DNA of 64,000 nt from positions 1-64,000 of the forward strand of contig NZ_SPQT01000015.1 of NCBI RefSeq assembly GCF_004571025.1, in the 5' to 3' direction. The notes beneath the pieces are model-generated. The model was not told where the DNA came from. It did not search any database and saw only the letters and a list, made by a program, of their open reading frames with translations. The stretch's first letter is position 1. The number at the start of each line of letters is the position of its first letter. Source of the stretch: Bradyrhizobium niftali (lineage in GTDB: Bacteria; Pseudomonadota; Alphaproteobacteria; Rhizobiales; Xanthobacteraceae). The position numbers and the translations under genes were made by a program. Shown here piece after piece: positions 45,228 through 53,671 of the stretch.

Positions 45228-48104
45228 TTGCGTCTGATCAGGTGCCTCGCGCCCATCGCGCTGGGCCTCATGATTGTTGTCGCCGCGCTCCCTGCGCGCG
45301 CGCTCGACGCCGTCAGCGTCCGCGGTGACGCGCCCGCGATCGACCTCACCGGCGTGCTCGAGCATCAGCGCAGCGATGCCGACCGCATCCAGGTCTCGAC
45401 CGCGCCCGGCACCGACGGCATCGTCCGCCGCATCGAGGTGCGCGCCCGCGAGGGCGGCCAGAACTGGGTGGTGTTCGCGCTCGCCAACAACACCGACGAC
45501 CAGCTCGACCGCCTGATCGTCGCCCCGCATTACCGCATCGTCTCGTCAGGCCTGCTGTGGCCCGACCTCGGGCTGTCGCGCATCGCGACCATCACGCCCT
45601 CGACCGGAGACCGGCCGGAGCGGCAGGAAAGCCCGACCGCCGACGTCTTCCGCGTCACGCTCGACCCCGGCGCCGTCATCACCTTCGTCGCCGAGCTGCG
45701 CACCGACAAGCTGCCGCAGCTCTATCTGTGGGAGCCCGAGTCCTACAAGGACAAGGTCAACTCGTTCACGCTCTACCAGGGCATCGTAATCGGCATTTCG
45801 GGGCTCCTGGCTCTCGTCCTCACCATCCTGTTCGTCGTCAAGGGCAGCATCATGTTCCCGGCGGCCGCGGCGCTGGCCTGGGCGGTGCTGGTCTATATCG
45901 GCGTCGATTTCGGCTTCTGGGGCAAGGTGCTCGACATGTCGAACAACGCCGAGCGCATCTGGCGCGCGGCGGGTGAAGCGATCCTGGCGGCGACGCTGCT
46001 GGTGTTCCTGTTCGCCTATCTCAACCTCAGTCGATGGCATGTGCGCTATTCGCACATCACGGTGGGCTGGCTCGCCTTCCTCGGCTCGCTGGTCGCACTG
46101 GCGCTATTCGATCCGGCCGTGGCCTCCGGCATCGCGCGCATCTCGCTGGTGCTGATCGCCTTCGCCGGCTTCGCGCTGATCGTCTATCTCTCCACCCACG
46201 GCTTCGACCGCGCGGTGCTGCTGATCCCGACCTGGTTCCTCCTGGTGGTCTGGGTGGTCGCGGCCGGCATGACGGTGGCAGGCTCCGTCACCAACGACAT
46301 CGTCGGCCCGGCGCTGCTCGGCGGCCTCGTGCTGATCGTGATGCTGATCGGCTTCACGGTGATGCAGCACGCCTTCGCCGGCGGCGGCGCCACCACCGGC
46401 GTCGTCTCCGACATCGAGCGGCGCGCACTGGCGCTCGCAGGTTCCGGCGATCTGATCTGGGACTGGGACGTTTCCGCCGACAAGGTCTTCACCAGCCCCG
46501 AGACCGAAGCCCTGCTCGGCCTCAAGCGCGGCACGCTGGAAGGCCCGGCGGCATCGTGGCTGGAAGTGCTGCATCCGCTCGACCAGGACCGTTTCCGCGC
46601 CGCGCTCGACAGCGTGCTCGACCAGCGCCGCGGCCGCCTGGTGCAGGATTTTCGCCTGCGCACGCCGGACGGTCACTTCATGTGGTTCGCGCTGAAGGCG
46701 CGGCCGGTGGTCGGATCCGACGGCGAGGTCTCGCGCGTGGTCGGCACGCTCACCGACGTCACCGAGCTGCGCAACGCCGAGGAGCGCCTGCTGCACGATT
46801 CCGTGCATGACAACCTCACCGGCCTGCCCAACCGCAAGCTGTTCATGGACCGGCTGGGTGGGGTCGCGCATTTCGCCAAGACCATGCCGACCCTGCGGCC
46901 GACGCTGATGGTGATCGACCTCGACCGCTTCAAGCAGGTCAACGATTCCGTCGGCATCGCGGTCGGCGATTCCATCCTGCTGACGCTGGCCCGCCGCCTC
47001 ACCCGCATCCTGAAGCCGCAGGACACGCTGGCGCGGCTCGCCGGCGACCAGTTCGGCCTGATCCTGCTCTCGGAGCAGGATCCCGCCCGCATCACCGCCT
47101 TCGCCGAGACCATCCGCAAGACCATCCGCGCGCCGATCGCCTTCAACGAGCGCGAGATCTTTCTCACGGCCTCGATCGGGCTCGCGCTTTCCGATCCTCA
47201 GACGCAGTTGACGGACGAGATCATCAAGGATGCCGAGCTGGCGATGTATCACTCCAAGCGCATCGGCGGCGACCGCATCGACGTCTACAAGCCGGCGATG
47301 CGCGCGCGCAAGACCGACCGCCTGACGCTTGAGAGCGAGCTGCGCCGCGCCATCGAGCGGCAGGAGCTCACCATCCTCTACCAGCCGATCGTGCGGCTGG
47401 AGGACCGCTCCGTCGCGGGCTTCGAGGCGCTGGCGCGCTGGGACCACCCCAAGCTCGGACGCATGGCGCCGTCGGAATTCATCACCATCGCCGAAGAGAC
47501 CGGCCTGATCGTCGACCTCGGCATGTTCGTGCTCGACCAGACCGCAAAGCAGCTCTCTATCTGGCAGCGCGCGATGCGCTCGCGCGAGCCGATCTTCGCA
47601 TCCGTCAACGTCTCCTCGCGGCAATTGCTGCGCCATGACCTGATCCACGACATCCGCACCGTGCTGTCGCGCTCCTCGGTGGCGCGCGGCACGCTGAAGC
47701 TGGAATTGACGGAATCGCTGGTGATGGAGAACCCGGAGCACGCGGCGCAGATGCTGACGCGGATCCGCGAGCTCGGCACCGGGCTGTCGCTCGACGATTT
47801 CGGCACCGGGCATTCCTCGCTGGCCTATCTCCAGCGCTTCCCGTTCGACACCATCAAGATCGACCAGTCGTTCGTGCGCACCACCAACCGCGGCACCCGC
47901 CCGGTGATCCTGAAGTCGATCATCGCGCTCGCGCACGACCTCGGCATGGACGTGGTCGCCGAAGGCGCCGAGACCGATTCCGACGCGGTCGAGCTCTACC
48001 AGATGGGCTGCGAATACGCGCAGGGCTTTGCCTTCGGCGAGCCGATGGACGCGGATGCGGCCATGCGCCTGCTGACCGAAGTGCGGCTGGAAGCGGCGAG
48101 CTGA
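45228..48104 (+). CDS. Membrane PAS-GGDEF(degenerate)-EAL protein, predicted c-di-GMP phosphodiesterase
   Basis: A 958-residue protein starting at TTG, with GGAGA 9 bases upstream. It has a Sec signal (about residues 1-26), a periplasmic domain to about residue 180, then seven to eight membrane helices (180-390) like a 7TMR-DISM sensor. A PAS domain (about 395-510), a GGDEF domain (520-690) and an EAL domain (700-950) follow. The GGDEF signature reads AGDQF near residue 604, so cyclase activity is unlikely. The EAL domain is complete: GFEALARW, NVSSRQLL, ELTESLVM, LDDFGTGHSSLAYLQRF and VAEGAETDSDA. It should hydrolyse c-di-GMP, perhaps tuned by GTP binding to the degenerate domain. Confidence 0.92.
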   Translation: MRLIRCLAPIALGLMIVVAALPARALDAVSVRGDAPAIDLTGVLEHQRSDADRIQVSTAPGTDGIVRRIEVRAREGGQNWVVFALANNTDDQLDRLIVAPHYRIVSSGLLWPDLGLSRIATITPSTGDRPERQESPTADVFRVTLDPGAVITFVAELRTDKLPQLYLWEPESYKDKVNSFTLYQGIVIGISGLLALVLTILFVVKGSIMFPAAAALAWAVLVYIGVDFGFWGKVLDMSNNAERIWRAAGEAILAATLLVFLFAYLNLSRWHVRYSHITVGWLAFLGSLVALALFDPAVASGIARISLVLIAFAGFALIVYLSTHGFDRAVLLIPTWFLLVVWVVAAGMTVAGSVTNDIVGPALLGGLVLIVMLIGFTVMQHAFAGGGATTGVVSDIERRALALAGSGDLIWDWDVSADKVFTSPETEALLGLKRGTLEGPAASWLEVLHPLDQDRFRAALDSVLDQRRGRLVQDFRLRTPDGHFMWFALKARPVVGSDGEVSRVVGTLTDVTELRNAEERLLHDSVHDNLTGLPNRKLFMDRLGGVAHFAKTMPTLRPTLMVIDLDRFKQVNDSVGIAVGDSILLTLARRLTRILKPQDTLARLAGDQFGLILLSEQDPARITAFAETIRKTIRAPIAFNEREIFLTASIGLALSDPQTQLTDEIIKDAELAMYHSKRIGGDRIDVYKPAMRARKTDRLTLESELRRAIERQELTILYQPIVRLEDRSVAGFEALARWDHPKLGRMAPSEFITIAEETGLIVDLGMFVLDQTAKQLSIWQRAMRSREPIFASVNVSSRQLLRHDLIHDIRTVLSRSSVARGTLKLELTESLVMENPEHAAQMLTRIRELGTGLSLDDFGTGHSSLAYLQRFPFDTIKIDQSFVRTTNRGTRPVILKSIIALAHDLGMDVVAEGAETDSDAVELYQMGCEYAQGFAFGEPMDADAAMRLLTEVRLEAAS

Positions 48105-48349
48105 CCTCCCTCTCCCCTTTTTGAGGGGCCGCCCGCGAAGCGCGCGGGGTGAGGTGCCGATGAGGCCGTGCTTGATCCAGATCAATGGGCCTCTGCTCAA
48201 CCGCCGCGAAAAATGGCGCGCAGCATTCGATCCAGAACGGTTTCGTCATCGAGGTCGTTGGGCTCACCACTGTCGTTCTCGGCGTGCCCACACGCGTTAA
48301 GCGCAACGGCTCGGATGAGCAAACCAAGCGTACTTCTCAGGAGTCACGG

Positions 48350-48607
48350 ATGACCCGGCACCTTTTCTACGCGATCACCCTCATAGGCACCGGAATGTTC
48401 CTCGCCTCGTCGGCCGAAGCAGTGACGGCTGCACGATGCGAGGATCGAGGCGCAAACTGCGTCGGCACATGTGCCGACTACACCGGCGGGGCCGGTGACG
48501 TTCGGGGCCACCAGAACGTGTGTATGCGCGCCTGCGACCGGCAGACGACCCGATGTCTGATACGAGCACACGCCGCCGACGAACGCTGGCCCCGTGAGCG
48601 CCAATGA
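48350..48607 (+). CDS. Small secreted cysteine-rich protein
   Basis: An 85-residue protein with a Sec signal peptide (MTRHLFYAITLIGTGMFLAS, cleavage after about Ala25). The mature part of about 60 residues has six Cys (RCEDRGANCVGTC and VCMRACDRQTTRC), enough for three disulfides. I do not recognise a family. A ribosome-binding AGGAG lies 11 bases upstream, which supports 48350 as start over the frame opening at 48185. The location 245 bp after the EAL gene gives no functional clue. Confidence 0.65.
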   Translation: MTRHLFYAITLIGTGMFLASSAEAVTAARCEDRGANCVGTCADYTGGAGDVRGHQNVCMRACDRQTTRCLIRAHAADERWPRERQ

Positions 48608-48678
48608 AGGCCTTGGTTCGGCACCGCGGCTAGCGGCAACCGTTCTCACGCTCGCGGCGGATCGCGCGTCCACCTGAT

Positions 48679-48927
48679 CTAGCTCGGCCTGCGGCGCAAC
48701 CCCATGACCAAGCCGAGACCAACCAATAGCGAAATCGCCGCAAGACCGCCCCAGACCATTCCCGCCTGCTCGAGATAGACGTCCTGCGAGACCGGGTCGT
48801 AGCAGCGGCCGAGCTCGTTAAAGCAGTTGCGCCAGCGCCAGTAGCGGGCCTCGAAGGCCAGCGCGAAGAGCACGCCCAATCCGATCAGCGCTGCGCCAGA
48901 AATCCCCCTCAGCCAGCGCAGGATCAT
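48679..48927 (-). CDS. Small two-helix membrane protein
   Basis: An 82-residue protein: MILRWLRGISGAALIGLGVL opens the first membrane helix, a loop with two Cys (NCFNELGRCYDPVSQ) faces the periplasm or cytoplasm, and MVWGGLAAISLLVGLGLVMG is the second helix, ending in an Arg-rich tail. I recognise no family. The frame is open to 49074, overlapping the DUF7662-like gene, but the Met at 48927 gives the plausible topology. It lies 8 bp downstream of the DUF7662-like gene and may be coupled to it. Confidence 0.65.
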   Translation of the reverse strand: MILRWLRGISGAALIGLGVLFALAFEARYWRWRNCFNELGRCYDPVSQDVYLEQAGMVWGGLAAISLLVGLGLVMGLRRRPS

Positions 48928-48935
48928 GCGGCTCG

Positions 48936-49199
48936 CTACCACCGTTTCTGCGACTTCTGCTTCCTGAATCGCACGCTCTGGCCGTCCGGCATCCGTGTCG
49001 CCACGAACCCGGCGGCGAGGCAGGCCTCGCGCTGCGGCATCTGGATGTCGGGGCTGCGCAGGCTGTCCCACCATGAGGCGCGGTTCGCCGCGCGCGGCAG
49101 GGCCGCGCCGATGATCTCCTCGATCTGTTCAAAGCTCAGCACGAATTCGTCCTGCTTCTGCCGCAGCAGATAGTCGCGCAACGCGTCGTAGTCGTTCAC
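48936..49199 (-). CDS. DUF7662-like small protein
   Basis: An 87-residue protein that starts at GTG (VNDYDALRDYLLRQKQDEFV), with GAGAGG 7-8 bases before it. EQIEEIIGAALPRAANRASW and WDSLRSPDIQMPQREACLAA are the recognisable parts; I know the group as DUF7662, a small fold found in many bacteria with no assigned role. A longer reading from an ATG at 49265 adds unlikely sequence. It pairs with the small membrane protein downstream. Confidence 0.7.
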   Translation of the reverse strand: MNDYDALRDYLLRQKQDEFVLSFEQIEEIIGAALPRAANRASWWDSLRSPDIQMPQREACLAAGFVATRMPDGQSVRFRKQKSQKRW

Positions 49200-49352
49200 C
49201 GTCGTCCTCTCGTCAGAAGCCGGATTTGCCCGATCAGGCCTGCCCAAAACCGTGAGCCGCATCAACCGTTTCTTAACTCATTGCGGCAGTGCCGTCCCAC
49301 CTTAAACACTACTCAAGCTTTCGGGCGCATCCACTAGGATCGGGAGCAAACG

Positions 49353-50849
49353 ATGCTGTCTGGATGGCGCGAAGTCATGGCCCGCCGGCCGTGGCGAGTC
49401 TCGGCGAAATTGCTGATCATCTCGTCCGTGGTGACGGTGATCGGCTTTTCCGCCATTTGCGTCAACGTCATGCTCGACATGCGCCGCGGCGAGGAGGCGC
49501 TCGCCCGCCAGACGCTGGAAAACCTGGCGACGACCATCGAGTCCGACGTCAGCCGCAACATCGAGATCTACGACCTGTCGCTGAAGGCGGTCGCCAACAA
49601 CATGCTGCTGCCCGAGCTCGCCACGGTCTCCAAGACGGTCCGCCACCTCATCCTGTTCGACCATGCGACCACGGCACGGCATTTCGGCGCGATCCAGGTA
49701 TTCGATCCCGACGGCAGGCTGACCATCGACGCCTCCTCGCTCGATCCCCTGCCTGAGGTCAGGAGCGACGAGGATTACTTCAGGGTTCATCGCGACAATC
49801 CGGAAGCCGGGCTCTTCATCAGCCGGCCGATGCTGTTCCGCGGCGCCTATTCCATCGTGCTCAGCCGGCGCATCAGCGACACTGACGGCGGCTTCCTCGG
49901 CGTCGTCGCCGGCTCGATCCGCTTCAGCTATTTCCACGAATTGTTCGAGCGCTTGAGCCTCGATCCTGAAGACACCATCACCGTGCTCAGGCGCGACCGC
50001 ACCATCATCATGCGGCGGCCGTTCGATCTCGATGTAATCGGCAAGAACCTCGCCGAGCGGCCGACCTGGAGGGCCGACAATCTCAAGGTCGGCAGCGCGT
50101 TCGCCGGACAGGGCCCGGTCGACGCGACCCCGCGGCTCTACGTCCGCAGCAGCGGGTCCAGTCCGCTGTTCGTGGTGGCGGGCAAGCCGCTGAGCGCCGT
50201 GTTCGCACTGTGGCAGAAGGAAGCTTATCGCATCGGCGCCGTGGTGCTGGCGCTTGCGCTGTTCGTGCTGGGATCGACGCTCGTGCTCGCACGCGAGATC
50301 GGCCGACGCGCCGAGGCCGAGCGCAAGCTCGAGGAGATGGCAACGACGGACGCGCTCACCGGCCTGAAGAACCGCCGCAAGTTCGATGCTGTCATCGACG
50401 TTGAATGGCGGCGCGCGATGCGCCAGAAGACGCCGGTCGCGCTCCTGATGATCGATGCCGATCACTTCAAGGCCTACAACGACACGTTCGGCCACCAGGC
50501 CGGCGACCAGCTGCTGGTCGGCATCGCCATCTGCATTTCCGATTCGGTGAGCCGCGCCGGCGACTGCGCCGCCCGCTATGGCGGCGAGGAATTCGCGGTG
50601 CTGCTGCCGAACACCTCCATCACCGAGGCCTTCAGGATCGCCGAGGCGATCCGCGGCAAGGTGCTGGGCTGGTCCGACGATACGGCGACGTCGACGGTCT
50701 CCTGCGGCATCGCCAGCCTCGTCCCCGCCGCCGGCATGGACTGGTCGATGCTGGTCGCCGCCGCCGACAAGGCGCTCTATGCCGCCAAAGCCGGCGGCCG
50801 CAACCAGTCCGTGGTCGCGAGCCTTCCGAAGCTGTCGCTGGTGGCGTGA
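49353..50849 (+). CDS. Cache-domain diguanylate cyclase
   Basis: A 498-residue membrane sensor. One helix near residues 18-40 (VSAKLLIISSVVTVIGFSAI), a periplasmic double-Cache/PDC domain to about 285 with VFDPDGRLTIDASSL and FISRPMLFRGAYSIVLSRRI, a second helix (IGAVVLALALFVLGSTLVLA) and a GGDEF domain from about 330. The active site is RYGGEEFAVLLP at about 409 and an inhibitory site RxxD (RAGD) lies five residues before it. It should make c-di-GMP in response to an external ligand and be feedback-inhibited. It is encoded near the EAL protein at 45228, but on its own. Confidence 0.94.
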   Translation: MLSGWREVMARRPWRVSAKLLIISSVVTVIGFSAICVNVMLDMRRGEEALARQTLENLATTIESDVSRNIEIYDLSLKAVANNMLLPELATVSKTVRHLILFDHATTARHFGAIQVFDPDGRLTIDASSLDPLPEVRSDEDYFRVHRDNPEAGLFISRPMLFRGAYSIVLSRRISDTDGGFLGVVAGSIRFSYFHELFERLSLDPEDTITVLRRDRTIIMRRPFDLDVIGKNLAERPTWRADNLKVGSAFAGQGPVDATPRLYVRSSGSSPLFVVAGKPLSAVFALWQKEAYRIGAVVLALALFVLGSTLVLAREIGRRAEAERKLEEMATTDALTGLKNRRKFDAVIDVEWRRAMRQKTPVALLMIDADHFKAYNDTFGHQAGDQLLVGIAICISDSVSRAGDCAARYGGEEFAVLLPNTSITEAFRIAEAIRGKVLGWSDDTATSTVSCGIASLVPAAGMDWSMLVAAADKALYAAKAGGRNQSVVASLPKLSLVA

Positions 50850-50893
50850 GGGCCACTCTTCGTCATTAGCGTGCTGTCGCGCACCACTGCAGT

Positions 50894-51021
50894 GTCGTCC
50901 CGGCGAAGGCCGGGACCCATAACCACAGGGAGTGGTTTGGTGGAGACTCGTCGTTCGGTACGCCTGCCGAACGCGATCGATAGATCACGCGGTATGGGTC
51001 CCGGCCTTCGCCGGGACGACA
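50894..51021. repeat. Palindromic intergenic repeat, family C (copy 3)
   Basis: Ends GTCGTCCCGGCGAAGGCCGG and CCGGCCTTCGCCGGGACGAC are complementary. The inner part AACGCGATCGATAGATCAC is shared with the copy at 60486. It fills the convergent gap between the diguanylate cyclase gene and galU. Confidence 0.8.
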
Positions 51022-51028
51022 GCGAGAA

Positions 51029-51904
51029 CTATTGCCCCAGATACTTCTTCATCTCCGCGATCAGTCCGTCGCGCAGCTCGGGGCGCTTCAGGCCGTAGGC
51101 GATGTTGGCGCGGAGGAAGCCGGGCTTGGAGCCGCAATCATGGCGCTCGCCCTCGAACTCGACGCCGTAGAATTTCTGCGACCTGGCGAGGCCGATCATG
51201 GCGTCGGTGAGCTGGATCTCGCCGCCGGCGCCGCGCTCCTGGGTCTCCAGGATCTTGAAGATATCCGGCTGGAGGATGTAGCGGCCGGTGATGGAGAGGT
51301 TGGAGGGCGCGGTGCCCTTGGCCGGCTTCTCGACCATGCCGTCGACCTCGAACATCTTGCCGCTGCGCTTGCCGACACCGCAGATGCCGTATTGATGGGT
51401 GAGATGGTCGGGCACCGCCTCGACCGCGACCAGGTTGGATTTCTCGCCGAGCGAGGATGCCATCTCGATCATCTGCTTCAGGCAGCCCGGCGTGTTGAGC
51501 ACGAGCTCGTCGGGCAGCACGACCGCGAACGGCTCGTTGCCGACGATGTCGCGCGCGCACCAGACCGCGTGGCCGAGGCCGAGCGGCGCCTGCTGGCGGG
51601 TGAAGCTGACGGCGCCGGCTTCCGGCTGGTTCTGCGCCAGTATCTCCTGCTCGGCCTTCTTGCTGCGCGCAGCCAGCGTCGCGTCGAGCTCGAACATCTT
51701 GTCGAAATGATCTTCGATGACATTCTTATTGCGGCCGGTGACGAAGATGAAGTGCTCGATGCCGGCTTCCCTCGCCTCGTCATAGACGTACTGGATCAGC
51801 GGCTTGTCGACGATGGTCAGCATTTCCTTCGGCATCGCCTTGGTGGCGGGCAGGACGCGGGTGCCGAGGCCGGCGACGGGGAATACGGCTTTGCGAATTT
51901 TCAT
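51029..51904 (-). CDS. galU: UTP-glucose-1-phosphate uridylyltransferase
   Basis: A 291-residue nucleotidyltransferase that makes UDP-glucose for polysaccharides and glycolipids. The nucleotide-binding start KAVFPVAGLGTRVLPATKAM and PKEMLTIVDKPLIQYV are followed by IFVTGRNKNVIEDHFD, FAVVLPDELVLNTPGCLKQM and EIQLTDAMIGLARSQ. Normal GalU length. The open frame extends to 52132, but only MKIRKAVF fits. It is divergent from the transglycosylase gene with about 200 bp between. Confidence 0.97.
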   Translation of the reverse strand: MKIRKAVFPVAGLGTRVLPATKAMPKEMLTIVDKPLIQYVYDEAREAGIEHFIFVTGRNKNVIEDHFDKMFELDATLAARSKKAEQEILAQNQPEAGAVSFTRQQAPLGLGHAVWCARDIVGNEPFAVVLPDELVLNTPGCLKQMIEMASSLGEKSNLVAVEAVPDHLTHQYGICGVGKRSGKMFEVDGMVEKPAKGTAPSNLSITGRYILQPDIFKILETQERGAGGEIQLTDAMIGLARSQKFYGVEFEGERHDCGSKPGFLRANIAYGLKRPELRDGLIAEMKKYLGQ

Positions 51905-52104
51905 GGGATCGATCGAATACCTGAGGACGTGAACGGAGCAATGTGATCTTGCTAGCTTGTTTGCAGCCGCTAACAAAGGCGGATGTGGGGCCTCGCCCTC
52001 ACGGAGTTGAGAAAAAGGCCGACACCAAAATTTCATCTTTGTTAGGCTATTGGCAACCGCAACCGGGCCTCCTGATGGCGGATTTTTGGCCGGACAGGTG
52101 GGAC

Positions 52105-53502
52105 ATGATGCAATCAGTGGCAGGGCTGGCAAAACGTGCTGGATCCGTGACCAGCGGAGCGTTGGTTGCGGCTGCCTTGCTGCTGCCGGCTTGCGCGCAG
52201 GCCCAGGCGCAGAACGGCCTGTCGAACCTGTTCGGCGGCATTTTCTCGGGCTCGAATCCGGCGCCTGCGCAAGCCCCGCCAGGCCCCGGCGGCGCGCAAA
52301 CAGGAGCCCAACCTTGGAGCGGCGAGGACGGCGCCTCGGGCCATCCGCTGATGACGGCGGCGGCGATCCGCGAGGCCGCCGGCAATTTCAACAATTGCGT
52401 TGCAGGGATGTGGCCCGATGCCGCACGGCGCGGCATCACCCAGGAAAATTTTCAAAGCTTCACCGCAGGGCTCGCGCCCGATTTGCGCATCATGGACCTG
52501 ATGGACTCGCAGCCGGAGTTCACCAAGTCGATCTGGGACTATCTCGACATCCTCGTGAACGACAACCGCCTCGCCAAGGGCCGCGAGGTGCTCGCCAAGT
52601 ACAAGGCGCAGTTCGATGCCACCGAAAGGGCCACTGGCGTCGATCGCTACATCATCGCCTCGATCTGGGGCATCGAGTCCAATTACTCGACGCAGATGGG
52701 CGACCGCAGCGTGCTGCAATCCACTGCGACGCTTGCCTGCATCGGCCGCCGCCAGGCCTATTTCAAGGACGAATTCCTCTCCGCACTGGAGATCCTCAAT
52801 CGCGGCGATCTGCGCCCTGAGCAGATGCGCGGCTCATGGGCCGGCGCCTTCGGCCCGACCCAGTTCATGCCGACCGCGTTCAAGCGCTTTGCCGTGGACG
52901 GCGATGGCGATGGACGCCGCGACGTCGTCGACAATCCCACCGACCTGATCGCTTCCACCGCGAACAACCTGAAGAAGGACGGCTGGCAGGCCGGCCAGAC
53001 CTGGGGCTTTGAGGTCGTGGTGCCCCAGGGATTCAACTACATGCAGGCCGACCGCGCCAAGGCGATGCCGATCGCGCAGTGGGAGAAGCTCGGGCTCAAG
53101 CGCCCGACGGGCCAGCCGTTCCCGCATCCGGCCGAGAAAGCCTATCTGCTGGCACCGGCGGGCGCACAAGGGCCGGGCTTCCTGATGCTCCAGAACTACC
53201 GGGTCATCATGAAGTACAACCCGGCCGAGGCCTATGCGCTGGCGATCGGTCATTTCGCCGATCGCCTGCGCGGCGGGGCGCCCTTCGTGCAGCCCTGGCC
53301 GCGGCAGGAACGCGAGCTGTCGCGGACCGAGCGGCTGGAGCTCCAGCAGCTGCTGGCCCAGCGCGGCTTCTACAAGGGCACCCCGGACGGCCAGTTCGGC
53401 GGCCAGACCCGGGAGGCGCTGCGCAATTTCCAGGCCTCGATCGGGGTCCCCGCCGACGGTTTTGCCTCCTCCGACGTGCTGGAACGGCTGCGCGGACGGT
53501 AG
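52105..53502 (+). CDS. Lytic murein transglycosylase, MltB type with peptidoglycan-binding domain
   Basis: A 465-residue periplasmic enzyme. A Sec signal (about residues 12-35, AGSVTSGALVAAALLLPACA) may include a lipobox LLPAC, so a lipoprotein is possible. The SLT_2 domain (about 85-375) carries the catalytic Glu in IIASIWGIESNYSTQMG and the PTQFMPTAFKRFAVDGDGDG substrate groove. A PG_binding_1 domain closes the chain: LLAQRGFYKGTPDGQFGGQT. It cleaves peptidoglycan to 1,6-anhydro ends. GGTGGG precedes the two possible ATGs (52105 or 52108). The open frame from 51943 is too long. Confidence 0.93.
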   Translation: MMQSVAGLAKRAGSVTSGALVAAALLLPACAQAQAQNGLSNLFGGIFSGSNPAPAQAPPGPGGAQTGAQPWSGEDGASGHPLMTAAAIREAAGNFNNCVAGMWPDAARRGITQENFQSFTAGLAPDLRIMDLMDSQPEFTKSIWDYLDILVNDNRLAKGREVLAKYKAQFDATERATGVDRYIIASIWGIESNYSTQMGDRSVLQSTATLACIGRRQAYFKDEFLSALEILNRGDLRPEQMRGSWAGAFGPTQFMPTAFKRFAVDGDGDGRRDVVDNPTDLIASTANNLKKDGWQAGQTWGFEVVVPQGFNYMQADRAKAMPIAQWEKLGLKRPTGQPFPHPAEKAYLLAPAGAQGPGFLMLQNYRVIMKYNPAEAYALAIGHFADRLRGGAPFVQPWPRQERELSRTERLELQQLLAQRGFYKGTPDGQFGGQTREALRNFQASIGVPADGFASSDVLERLRGR

Positions 53503-53671
53503 AATCGGGCCGAAAGTAACCCTGAATGGGGATTTTGCCTGCCGGCCTTGACGGGAGCGGCTGTTCCCCGGTGTATGGCCAAAGAATCTGCAACGGAATC
53601 TGCCCGTTTGGCGCCTGATTCCGTTATTATATCGAGCCTATCCAGACCCCGTTGCGCGTGCCCGAGATCGC

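Noticed and set aside
46104..48200. Open frame of 698 codons opposite the PAS-GGDEF-EAL gene
   Set aside because: Antisense shadow of a well-supported gene; no recognisable motif.
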